NCBI GenBank assembly: GCA_029961685.1
Contig: JARWKL010000009.1
Span: 32,671,708 to 32,735,707, forward strand
From: Aristolochia californica
Taxonomy: Eukaryota; Streptophyta; Magnoliopsida; Piperales; Aristolochiaceae
DNA length: 64,000 nt
Reading direction: 5' to 3'
The translations under genes were made by a program, and so were the position numbers. Shown in pieces: positions 23,628-33,447 of this stretch. Positions within the stretch are counted from its first letter, which is position 1. Every line of letters starts with the position of its first letter. The notes beneath the pieces are model-generated. The model had not been told where the DNA came from. It saw nothing but the letters and a program-made list of their open reading frames with translations, and searched no databases.

Positions 23628-24002
23628 CTTATATAAAATTGGACATGAACTCTATATAAAATTGGGCATAACCTATATATATAATATGTGTATAAGATTG
23701 GGCATAACTTCTACTTAATATTGAGCATAATCAATATATATATATATATAATACTTGTATAAAATTCGGCATGACCTCTACTTAAAATTGGGCATAATCA
23801 ATATACATAATACCTGCATAAACACTCCATAAACACTCCATAAAATTGTCTATGCATTCCATAAACACTCCATGAAATTTTTTATACACTCTATAAAATA
23901 GTCTAAACACTCCATACACTGCATAATATTATAAATAAACTCCATACAATAATCAAACACAATAAAATTAAATGAAATATCACTATCAATTTACAATCAC
24001 CC
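23220..24002. repeat. AT-rich degenerate tandem repeats
   Basis: From about 23390 to 23810 a unit of roughly 40-100 bp built on TATAAAATTGGGCATAACCT recurs many times with variation, interrupted by a (TA)n run near 23590-23625 and another near 23737-23750. It is followed by repeated CATAAACACTCCATAAA phrases (about 23815-23945). The left edge (23225-23350) is GC-richer and shares AGCTCGAGCC phrases with the right end of the hAT-like element near 25700. No gene is seen. Confidence 0.7.
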
Positions 24003-25165
24003 AAATAAAAACTATAAATCCTTTAAATAAAATCCTATTACTATTAGAGACTTACTAGAAAATTACAATAAATATTTTAAATTTTTCTTAGGAAAGTTAA
24101 ATGGACCTCTTATTGACTTTTCTAAAAAAATAAATAATAATTAATAATTAATAATTAATCTAATATATTATTATACTTATTGATAAATTTTTAATCACAT
24201 CAAATGTCAAACACAAAATTGCTATGAAAATTGCATCATGCTCAAAGTATTATATCATCAACTGTCAAATACTTATTCAAAATTTTTCTATATGGTTTTC
24301 TAACCCATTTTGGCAAGAAAATCTCACTTAGAAAATTATATGATTTTTTAAAAAGAATTTATAATTAGAAAAATATTTTGAAAAAACATGAGACACTAAT
24401 GGTCCCTACATTTCTACTAAAATGTCTTTTCAATATTTATTGAAAAAACCACTAATAGTCTCTAGAAACGTATTTCTACTCAAATATCTTTTCAATTTCT
24501 TTAAGAGCCATGAGGAAGAGACAAAAAGTTTTTTTTTCCCCTTGTTTATGATCTCGCCCGTAGGGGTGGCTTTGAATAAATTATATATAAAATTATGCAT
24601 ACATTTTTAAAAAATATAATGATAAGGGAGGTTCAGGATTAAAATGCATCAATATTAATCTTTTTTACTCCAATTGTTATGTAGCTTGTTTTGTAATTTT
24701 TGAATCCACCTAGATGAAAATTTATATTCTAGGAAAAACTAAAAATATTTTTCCTATGATACATATTCCAAAAAAAATCTTTAAATAAAATCTTATTACT
24801 ATTAGTGACTTATTAGAAAATTACAAGAAATATTTTAAAATTTTCTTAGGAAAGTTAAATGGACCTTTTATTGTCTCTTCTAGGGAAATAAATAAAAATG
24901 AATAATTAATCTAATATATTATTATACTTATCGATAATTTTTTAATTAAATAAAATATCAAACATAAAATTACAATGAAAATTGCTTCATGCTAAAAGTA
25001 TTAAGTATCAACTGTTAAATACGTAGTCAAAAATTTTCTATACAGTTTTCTAACCCATCTTGGTATGAAAATCTTACTTAGAAAATTATATGATTTTTAA
25101 TAAAAAAATTCAATTAGAAAAATGTTTAAAAAAACATGAGACACTAATATTTTATAGAAACTTAT
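24003..25165. repeat. Diverged direct duplication, unit about 380 bp
   Basis: 24003-24395 and 24779-25165 are colinear: both run through AAATAAAATC-TATTACTATTAG, AGGAAAGTTAAATGGACC, AATTAATCTAATATATTATTATACTTAT, CAACTGT-AAATAC and AACATGAGACACTAAT. The second copy lies inside the hAT-like element that begins at 24561 and the first lies outside, so the element and this duplication are intertwined. Confidence 0.75.
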
Positions 25166-25799
25166 TTCTATAAAATTTATTTTAAATTTTTTCGAGAGGA
25201 ATTTTTTTTTTTTTTTTTTTTTACTTTATGATCTTGCACATCTTCGCGCGGGGAAGGGGGAAGATTATTTCTCCCCTGAAGTTAGGTTCTGGTTTTCCGT
25301 CGAGACGACGCGGAGGGAAGGGGGTTACGACGCCGGGGAGGACCCGTCGTCGGGGATGACGACTACGACAACAACGGAAGCGACAGTGACGAAAATAGAG
25401 GCGAGGACGAGGAGAGGAAGAAATCGAACAGACGGCCACAGAGGCGGCCGGCGAGTAGCTGCGACGGGGGTAGAGACGGCCGACGAACAGCAGCAACAGT
25501 GGTAGTGGCGGCGACAACAACCGACGGGAGGGGCTCAACGGTGACGAGGGGAGGGAAAAATCACCCCCCCCCATCACTCTCGATCCCACTCCCACTCCTG
25601 CTCCCCTGTTCCCGATCCCGATACCAATTCTGACTCACCTCGATCCGGCTCGCGAGCCGACGAACCGAACCTAGCTTCGGTCGAGCTCGGCTAGTTAAGG
25701 TAAACAAGCCGATTTTAGTGCTCGAGCTCGATAGATAACGAATCGAACCGAGCCAAACTCGAGCCGCTCGAGAGTCAGCTCGGTTTGAAGCCACCCCTA
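24561..25799. mobile_element. hAT-like non-autonomous DNA transposon
   Basis: Terminal inverted repeats TAGGGGTGGCTT (start 24561) and its complement ending CCACCCCTA at 25799 bound a 1239-bp segment. The flanks are CTCGCCCG (24553-24560) and CTCGTCCC (25800-25807), 6 of 8 matching, the 8-bp duplication size of hAT elements. The TIR resembles the TAGGGRTG start of the Ac/hAT group. The left half is AT-rich; the right half (25230-25799) is strongly GC-rich with a 124-codon Arg/Pro/Ser-rich minus-strand frame (25595-25221) that matches no domain I know. No transposase is visible. Confidence 0.6.
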
Positions 25800-26084
25800 C
25801 TCGTCCCCGTGCCATAGGTCAAAGGTCTGCTTCTGATTAGGGGAAAAACAAAATCTATAAACCAATAGTATGTGGACACATAATTTATCAGTCTCTCTTC
25901 TCCTCTCCGTTCGTCTCCCTTTCAAACTTCTCCCCACAGTTTTGCTGAATAGAAGAACAAAAAAAAAAACAAAGAAGAATTTTATCTCTGCTCCTCTTCC
26001 TCCTCCCTCTATCTCTATCTCCTCTCTATCTATCTCCCTCACTCTCTCTCTTCACCTCCTTCGGTGAACAAATGCACAACCTCA

Positions 26085-26316
26085 ACTCCCCATTGTATAA
26101 GAAGCATCAAATGTTTAAATGGTTGCAATTGGTAAGTCACTGAATCAAATTCATAATGTTCAATTGAATAATCATATAATGTCATGAAGAATAAGGGATA
26201 TATATCAAAATTCGATTTTCTCAATCTCCTTCTCTCTCATCCCCTCCGTTAAACCAACTTCTATTACTCAACCAAGGAGTTTCTCTCTTTTAACCAACTT
26301 TTTCCTCCATTTATCT
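26085..26316. repeat. Left copy of a diverged tandem repeat split by the copia element
   Basis: It is colinear with 31360-31625: shared phrases include AAGAAGCAT, CAAATTCA-AATGTTC, CTAA-CCAAC and AAGGAGTTTCT in the same order. If the copia element (26322-31301) is removed, the two copies lie next to each other. Confidence 0.6.
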
Positions 26317-26321
26317 CTTTC

Positions 26322-26513
26322 TATCAATAGTACAAAGAAAGGCACCTCATCTACACATACAAAGGACGTGCAAAACCTGAATCTTCTAGAATAAAATCTG
26401 TTATATACATGTCACTTTATTACTTGTAATTCTGACATATTGTTACAAATGTATATAAATACCCAATCTGTATTCAATACAAATTACAGAAAGAAAGAAA
26501 TATTTCTTTATTA
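26322..26513 (+). repeat. 5' LTR of the TA...TA copia element
   Basis: 192 bp, beginning TATCAATAGTAC and ending TTTCTTTATTA, immediately followed by the primer-binding site. Compared with the 3' LTR it lacks about 16 nt near 26446. It contains a TATATAAAT box-like motif near 26452. Confidence 0.9.
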
Positions 26514-26526
26514 TGGTATCAAAGCC
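26514..26526 (+). other. Primer-binding site
   Basis: TGGTATCAAAGCC directly abuts the 5' LTR. It matches the initiator tRNA-Met complement TGGTATCAGAGCC except for one base, the usual primer of plant copia elements. Confidence 0.88.
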
Positions 26527-26767
26527 TTCTAGGACTCACGTCCATTGTTTCTGGCGTTTTTCAGTTCAGTGTTGTTGTTGTTGCTGATGTTACTGTTGTT
26601 GTTGTTGTTGTAAAAGGAGCCCCTAGTATTTATCATTGATGTCATCTCTTTCTGTAATGGATCTGTTTAAGAAATCTCTGAGTTGTTTAATCATGTTCTC
26701 CTTTTTGTCCGACTCCTCTTGAGCTGCTAGGCGAGTTGTTTCAGTCCAAGCTCAAAAACTTTCTTCC

Positions 26768-27478
26768 ATGGTTGAAACTCTCAAACGTTGTGTCATTCCT
26801 CAAAACAACAATGCCTCCCCAAATGTTACTCTTCTCTCTTCCATCATAGTGAAATTAACCCATGATAATTATCTTTTGTGCAAGGCACAAATCATGCCTT
26901 ACCTCAAAGGACAAAATCTATTCGGGTGTTTTGATGGGACCATTCTTGCCCCTCAAATGCTTGATAAAAGTACTCAACAAATTACCCCTGAGTTTTTTGT
27001 TTGGCACCGACAGGACCAAGCTGTCATGAGCATCCTTATCTCCTCCTTATCTGACCCCTTGATAGCACATGTTCTACAAGCATCCACTTTTAGAGAAATA
27101 TGGGATGTTCTTGTAGATCTGTTTGCTACAAATTCTCAAGCTTGCATTATGCAAATTCAAATGCAGTTTACTACCCTAAAAAAGGATTCGGACTCCATTG
27201 CTGAATATTATCAGCATGCCAAACTCCTTCAAGATACCCTTGCCATGGCTGGTAAAACTATCTCCTCCACCGATTTCATTACTTTTCTCTTGGCCGGCTT
27301 GGGGACAAACTACGATTCTGTTGTGACTTTGATTACTACCCATGTGAATCCTGTACAAATTTATAGTCATTTACTCACTCATGAATCTCGGCTAAACCAT
27401 CAGCATACCTCTCTTACAGCTTCACCTGAGTTTTTTGCTAATCATACTCAAAAGCAATTTGGTCACAATGCTTTCTGA
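26768..27478 (+). CDS. copia gag polyprotein part
   Basis: An intact 236-codon frame with the gag (UBN2-type) signature: KLTHDNYLLCKAQIMPYLKG near residues 35-55, a FDGT motif near 61, WHRQDQAVMSILISSLSD near residue 84, then EIWDVLVDLFA, and LAGLGTNYDSVVT near residue 175. In the element it would form the particle and bind RNA. The frame stops just before an Arg/Gly-rich stretch (GRGGYRGRGRGR), and the CCHC zinc knuckle normally found downstream is not seen, so this gag is truncated or the knuckle has been deleted. Confidence 0.85.
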   Translation: MVETLKRCVIPQNNNASPNVTLLSSIIVKLTHDNYLLCKAQIMPYLKGQNLFGCFDGTILAPQMLDKSTQQITPEFFVWHRQDQAVMSILISSLSDPLIAHVLQASTFREIWDVLVDLFATNSQACIMQIQMQFTTLKKDSDSIAEYYQHAKLLQDTLAMAGKTISSTDFITFLLAGLGTNYDSVVTLITTHVNPVQIYSHLLTHESRLNHQHTSLTASPEFFANHTQKQFGHNAF

Positions 27479-30400
27479 GACAGAGGTCCATCTCGTGGTA
27501 GGGGTGGTTACAGAGGACGAGGTCGAGGCAGACATGAGGCTACACATCATTTTACTCATGATTTTTCTGACCTTTCTCTTAATCCATCCTGAGTACACAG
27601 GTGAAGAACAAGTTCGTTTAGGCAATGGTACTTCCCTTCCAATTCATCATGTTGGCACTTCAACACTTCCTTCCACCAATGTCAATTTTCTTCTCTCTAA
27701 ACTCTATCATGTTCCTTTAATTTCTAAGAATTTAGTTTATGTTAAAAAGTTTTGTGAAGATAATTGTGCCTTTTTTGAATTTCACTCTTCTTTTTTTGTG
27801 TAAAGGATTCCCACACCAAGAAAGTCCTTCTCCAAGGCCATACTAAAGATAGCATGTATGCCTTTCCATCGAATCCTTCATCTGCTCAAGCACATTATTA
27901 TGCTACTGGGTTATGTACCTATGTCTTCCGCTCCTAATAAGCCTATCTTTTGGGTAGTATTAGCTAGGTGCTTAACATTTGGTATAAACGCTAGCGCTAT
28001 GTCGCGAGTTTGAATCCTAGAGGGGGCGACCAAAGTGTGCTTCCCGCACCAATGAGCCACCTCTATATGCGGAAGGAGCGACCTGAGTGTGTTCCCGCAC
28101 CATGGGCCATCGCTAGAGTAGGCCGTCGCAAGTGGGCAGTAGTGGACGTCGGTTTTCTTGAGCGTGGGTGTGATGTTATGGTCCTGGGTTATGTACCTAT
28201 GTCTTCTGCTCCTAACAGGCTGATCTTTTGGGTAGTATTGGCTAGGTGTTTTACACACATGTTGGTGAACGCGTTTCTGCTTTTCAATGACACATTTGGC
28301 TAGGTCATCCGTCCATGCAACTCGTTCATAAAATAGTTTCTCAAGTCAGTCTTCCTATTAAATCATCATCTCCACCTGGTCTATGCTCCTCCTGTTGCAA
28401 AGCCAAAATCCACCAACTTTCTTATGGTCAGTTTTCATCACGATCAGAAGTTCCTCTTCAACTTTTGTACGTATGGAGGCCTACACCAATGTTATCCCAT
28501 GGTGGTTTTAGATTTTATCTTTCCTTTGTAGATGACTACAGTAGATTTACTTGGATTTTTCCATTAAAGTGTAAATCCGATGTAATCACAATCTTTCTTT
28601 CCTTTAAACGTAATGTAGAACTTCTTTTTAATACAAAAATTCGAGCACTACAATCTGATTAGGGTGGAGAATTTAGAGCTCTTAATAATGTGTTGCAATC
28701 TTTTGGTATTTTTCATAGAATTTCTTGTCTATATGCATACTCACAAAATGGTTCGGTGGAAAGAAAGCACCGCCATATTATCGAGGCCGGACTTGCATTT
28801 CTTGCACATTCCTCAATACTTCATTCATATTGGTCAGATGCCTTTGTCATGGTTGTTTTTTTCTAATTAATAGACTTCCAACTCTAGTTTTAAACAATAA
28901 GTCACCTTTTGAAGTTCTATTTTATCAAAAATCAGTTTACATGTTTCTAAAGACATTTGGTTGTCAATGTTGGCCTAATCTTCGGCCATATAATAAACAC
29001 AAGATTAATTTCCGATCTCTTCAATGTGTATTTCTTAGTTATAGCTCCTCTCATCATGGTTATTTTTGTTTTCATGTTCTCACTGCCAGAATGTATGTTT
29101 CCAGGGACGTATTATTTGACGAATTCCCCTTCTTTGTGTCCTCCACGAACCCTCCCACTGAAAATCAGTCCACTCCATTGCACATATTTTTACCAAATTC
29201 GTTGCCTTCAAGTCATGGTTCCTCACAACATAACTCCATTTCCTTGCCTGTTGCCAACTCAAGTCCACATACAATTAATTCTTCACCTCACGTCCCTAGC
29301 CCAATTAATTCTTCCCCTCCTACTCATATCTCTCCCACCTCATATGCCTTAGAAACGACTCCATCATCCGAAGCTCTATCCTTCAAATCCAGTCAACCCT
29401 CTGCTTCTCCTAGGGCACAAACTCACTCATCTTCTGCAGCCGTGTCTCTACCCATCGAGCAACCATTTTCAAACACTCACCCCATGCAAACCAGAGCCAA
29501 ATCAAATACAATTTGTCCCAAAATACGAATGGACGACACCATTTCTTGGCCTCTACCTCGAGCTCATGTGACCATCATCCCAGATGAACCAAAATCTATC
29601 ACCGAAGCTTCAAAATTTTTAGAATGGAGACACGCGATGCAATTGGAATTCGATGCCCTCATGTCCATCAACACATGGTCCTTGGTTCCCTTGCTTCAAA
29701 TCAGAATCTTGTTAGCTATAGATGGATATTCAAAACCAAGCTTCTGTCAAATGGTTCCATTGAAAGGAGAAAAGCCAGATTGGTAGCCAAGGGCTACAGT
29801 CAACTTGAGGGCTTGGATTACAACGAAACCTTCAGTCATGTGGTGAAACCCAATTCGATCAGGTTAGTTCTCTCAATTGCAATTTCTTCTCGCTGGCCGA
29901 TACAACAATTAGACGTCCAAAATGCATTTTTCATGGGACACTTGATGAACAAGTCTTTATGATTCAACCACTGGGTTTGTACACCCTCAATTTCCTCTTT
30001 ATGTCTACAAGCTCAACACAGCGTTATATGGCCTTAAACAGGCTCCATGAGCCTGGTATGCATGATTGAGTTCTCGGTTACTTGAATTGGGTTGTATTGT
30101 TTCCAAATCCGATTCGTCGTTATTTATCTATCAGCATAACTTTGTGATTGTATATTTTTTGGTAAATGTGGATGATATAGTGTTTACTGGCTCTAATTCG
30201 GATGTTCTAAAGAAATACACTGGACTGAAGTTATTTTTTGGGAATTGAATGTAATCGTGCCAACACTGGACTGAAGTTATCTCAAAAGAAATACATTTTG
30301 GAATTACTCAAAAGGACAAACATGTTGAATTACAAGCCTGTCGGCAGTCCTATGTCCCCTTCCACCAAGTTACCTGCCTTTGATTCAACCTCTGTAGAAG

Positions 30401-31093
30401 ACCCCTCTTTTTATAGAAATATTGTGGGAAGCTTGTAGTACTAATTGTTTACAAGGGCAGATCTTGCATTCTCTGTCAATCGTGTGTGCCAATTTATGCA
30501 TGCTCCATGTTTATCTCATTGACAAAGTGTTAAAAGAATTTTACAGTATCTAAAACACACATTGGACTATTGTCTCTGGATTATACCTTGTCCCATTTCT
30601 TCTCTTTCTTTGGCCGCTTACACTGATGCAGACGGGGTTGGTTATCCAGACGACACAAAATCAACTGGTCGCTATTGAATTTTTATGGCAAGAACTTGGT
30701 GTCATGGAGTTCAAAGAAGCAATCAACCATAGCTAGATCAAGTACGGAGGTGGAATATAAGGCACTAGCTCATGCCACTTGTAATTATTGTGGCTGCAAT
30801 CACTCCTCTTTGACTTAGGAATTTTTTTAACTCAATCCCCTACTCTTTACTGTGACAATTTGGGGGGCCACTTACCTCTCTATGAATCCAGTAATGCACT
30901 CCCGTACCAAACATGTTGACATTGACTATCACTTTGTTCGGGATTGTATTCAAGCAAAGGCACTTCAAGTTTCATTTATATCAAGCAATGATCAACTTGC
31001 TGATATATTTACAAAACCATTGTCCGCTACCAGATTTTCAACATTGAGATCGAGCCTCACTATTCTTCTAGATATGCTTGGCTCGCAGGGGCG
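27479..31093 (+). pseudogene. Decayed copia pol (protease, integrase, RT, RNase H)
   Basis: Fragments in several frames, in copia order: protease/GAG-pre-integrase (RLGNGTSLPIHHVGTS and LLSKLYHVPLISKNLVY, 27610-27750), integrase pieces (LGHPSMQLVHKI near 28303, DDYSRFTWIFPLK near 28533, SQNGSVERKHRHIIEAGLAF near 28741), a Ser/Pro-rich linker (29150-29500), RT (NLVSYRWIFKTKLLSNGS, VAKGYSQLEGLDYNETFS, LDVQNAFFMG, 29700-29940), VNVDDIVFTGS in place of YVDD (about 30165), and the RNase H end (TKHVDIDYHFVRDCIQAKA, ADIFTKPLS, 30915-31025). Stops and frameshifts separate the parts, so it cannot make a working polyprotein. A 278-bp insertion lies at 27906-28253. Confidence 0.9.
27906..28253. repeat. 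70-bp direct duplication around a pol III-like insert within copia pol
   Basis: A ~70-bp block starting CTGGGTTATGTACC occurs at 27906-27976 and again at 28184-28253 with several mismatches. Between them is GC-richer sequence with GCGAGTTTGAATCC (28004-28017), similar to the internal B box of tRNA-derived SINEs. No matching A box is convincing. It interrupts the protease-integrase junction of the copia element. Confidence 0.55.
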
Positions 31094-31301
31094 TATCAAC
31101 AGTACAAAGAAAGGCACCTCATCTACACATACAAAGGACGTGCCTAGCCTGAATCTTTTAGAATAAAATCTGTTGTATACATGTCACTTTATTACTTGTA
31201 ATTATGACATATTGTTACAGAGAATATTCTCACTTGATGTATATCAATACCCACTTTGTATTCAATACAAATTACAGAAAGAAAGAAACATTTCTTTATT
31301 A
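31094..31301 (+). repeat. 3' LTR of the TA...TA copia element
   Basis: 208 bp starting TATCAACAGTAC after the purine-rich GCAGGGGCG (31085-31093) and ending TTTCTTTATTA, followed at once by the CTTTC target duplication. Confidence 0.9.
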
Positions 31302-31306
31302 CTTTC

Positions 31307-32994
31307 CAACTTGCTCAGTCTCCTTCTTCATCTCTCCAAGTGAATAAATCCATAATCAACCTTTCATTATGCAAGAAGCATTAAGCACTCAAATGCTTAA
31401 CCTCTTGCATTAGATCATATTTCACATCATAAGCTGGGTAGTATTGGGTATCACTTGTTAAGTCTCTTCTTGATCAAATTCACAATGTTCCTCTTAATGG
31501 CACTGCAATATCTGAAAATTCAAAAAAATAACAAAATTCTCTTGTTCTCCATGTCCTTCTCTCTCTCCCCCACTACTAAACTAACAGCTTTCTACTGTTC
31601 AACTATAAGGAGTTTCTTCCTTCTTGCCCACTAAACCAGCTTCTTCCTATTGTTCACCCTCTCCGACTCTGGTTCTCTTTCTCTATGTTTATTTCTCCAT
31701 CTCCCTCTGATTTAACACTTATATTGGGTGTATATCTCATCTTGCAGAATTGGAGCCATTCTGCTGCGAGACCACTTGATCTAACCAGTCAAAACAAAGG
31801 ACCTACAGTGAGACTCATGGCTGCTAGTTGACAAAGTGATCACAATGTACAATTATCTCGTCTTACGACAGTCGTTTTGTTGACAGAAAGATCACTGTTT
31901 TCTTGTTTCTACGTTCGCCCAAAATCAAGAACCCCAGATACGAAAAACTATGTTTCGTCAAAAACAATTGAAAACTAGTAGAGGAGTATGATTCTTCATA
32001 TAATATTCTTTGTCAAGACAAGAAAATTTCCATGTCTGATCTGCTTAACGTGTTTTACGATGCTTCATGTATGCCTATAAATTGTGCGGGAATCATACTT
32101 TGCTAAAGTTTCGCTAAACTCGAATGTGGGTATTTTGAAATGGCGTCTTTTTAGTTTAAATTTTTTCATCTGAACTGTTTGTAGTTTGAACTGTTAGAGG
32201 CAATGGGGCGGGTATGCTTTATGCTGTTTCGCTCTCCATGGATGGAGTTTTGCACCGGCCATCCCCATGCAGTCAAGGGGAATAATGGAGCTCCAGCCAT
32301 CCCCAATGCTTAGAGTTCACATCAGCTCCATGTAACGCTGGCATCTTCCATGGCGCATCGCTCCTGTCCAAGGAAGATGATGTAATTTAACGTACCGTCT
32401 TCCATGCTACTGAGTAGCCACAGTAGTTTTTGAGTAAGAAAGGAAGAGGTGGTTAATTATAAATACCGAGTCACTCATGGAACCAATCTGCTGGCGATGT
32501 TACAGAGGCATGCTGAGACTCGGTTTCAACGAATTCTGATTCATTAACATGTCGTCTCGCCTTTTTTTACTAGTTGAAGAACTCGGATCGATAAAGTCTA
32601 GAGTGGGAAGGACAACGGCAGTTGCAACGGGCACTGTTTGCTTACGTTCCATTTCGCCATTGACATATCTTAGTTCTTCTTAAGATAGAATGGTCCAAGT
32701 ATCACTAGCTAGATGAGCGCGTAAATAATTTGCACAGCGATTATCAATCGTCTTAAACAATAACGCAGCCATTCACGCTTTTGCATTCATAGAAAAAAGC
32801 TATACATTCAATCTATATCAAACACACCGCTGCACGAACAAGTGATCGGAAGAGAAAAAGAGTTTGATTAAGGTATCTAACAGAAGATAAATAGGGGAAA
32901 GGTTTGCGCCTGTCTCATGACATGTTCAGACAATTCGAGTTCCCAGACGCCTCAATCCTTCTCATGATCTCTGTATATACTGTATGTTAAAAGA
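31307..32994. other. Right copy of the split repeat, then unassigned sequence
   Basis: 31360-31625 is the right copy of the repeat split by the copia element. From about 31700 to 32990 I find no gene, no RNA and no element ends. The last 100 bases are probably 3' UTR of the membrane-protein gene on the minus strand. Confidence 0.5.
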
Positions 32995-33447
32995 TCAACC
33001 ATGGATCAGGAATCGAAGCTTATAAGCAGAATTTCCGATGAGAAGTAGAATCGCTAGAGTAACTGGAAAGAGTGCAGCCCAGCTGAGGTAGCTCGGAAGT
33101 AACATCACGAACAGTAGCCCACAAGCCATGGGTGTGGAAAGCAATGCATACAGATAGAAAGTTGGAATAAGCCTTGGAAATACTTGAAAGACTGCCATGC
33201 CAACTATCGACACGTAAAATTGGCATATCACCAGAACTAGCAGTATATGGAAAAGCATCGTGTGATGGCGGAATTCCAACATGTTTGAGATGCTAGGAAT
33301 GAATACCAAGACAGTAAAGGAGCAGACAATGAGAACTCTAGCCAAAGTCTTGAACAACAGAGGCCGAGCTCGGGGCCTGACTGGAGCAGGAAGTACTGGA
33401 GGGAGGTCGAATAAAGCTCGGAGTTGTTGCTGACGAGGAGCAGCCAT
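32995..33447 (-). CDS. Small four-helix membrane protein, type 1
   Basis: I do not recognise a named family. It is an intact single-exon frame of 150 aa. A short Pro/Arg-rich N-terminus (LPAPVRPRARPL) precedes four hydrophobic segments: residues about 35-55 (VLIVCSFTVLVFIP), 63-88 (LLVLVICQFYVSIVGMAVF), 95-115 (LYALLSTPMACGLLFVMLL) and 120-140 (LFPVTLAILLLIGN). The loop after helix 2 holds FPRL, matching HPRL in the 40169-40660 protein and IPRI in the type 2 proteins. The start is the first ATG, ahead of the basic segment. A TATA-like TTATAAG (minus strand, about 33500-33508) lies about 55 nt upstream. The layout is like the C-terminal PGG membrane domain of plant ankyrin proteins, which is only a suggestion. 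Confidence 0.7.
   Translation of the reverse strand: MAAPRQQQLRALFDLPPVLPAPVRPRARPLLFKTLARVLIVCSFTVLVFIPSISNMLEFRHHTMLFHILLVLVICQFYVSIVGMAVFQVFPRLIPTFYLYALLSTPMACGLLFVMLLPSYLSWAALFPVTLAILLLIGNSAYKLRFLIHG

Larger units (their letters stand above)
26322..31301 (+). mobile_element. Ty1/copia element with non-canonical TA...TA LTR ends and CTTTC target duplications
   Basis: Two related LTRs (26322-26513 and 31094-31301) enclose a primer site, a gag reading frame and decayed pol in copia order (protease, integrase, RT, RNase H). CTTTC flanks both sides (26317-26321 and 31302-31306), fixing the ends: the LTR starts TATCAA and ends TTATTA. The LTRs differ by about a dozen substitutions plus a 16-nt indel, so the insertion is not recent. 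The order and gag type suggest an Ale/Retrofit-like copia lineage, which is an inference. Confidence 0.92.

Noticed and set aside
25221..25595. 124-codon Arg/Pro-rich frame as a gene
   Set aside because: Low-complexity composition, no motif, and inside a transposon-like element; kept only as part of the hAT-like element description.
28004..28017. tRNA gene
   Set aside because: Only a B-box-like motif; no cloverleaf, anticodon arm or acceptor stem can be formed around it.
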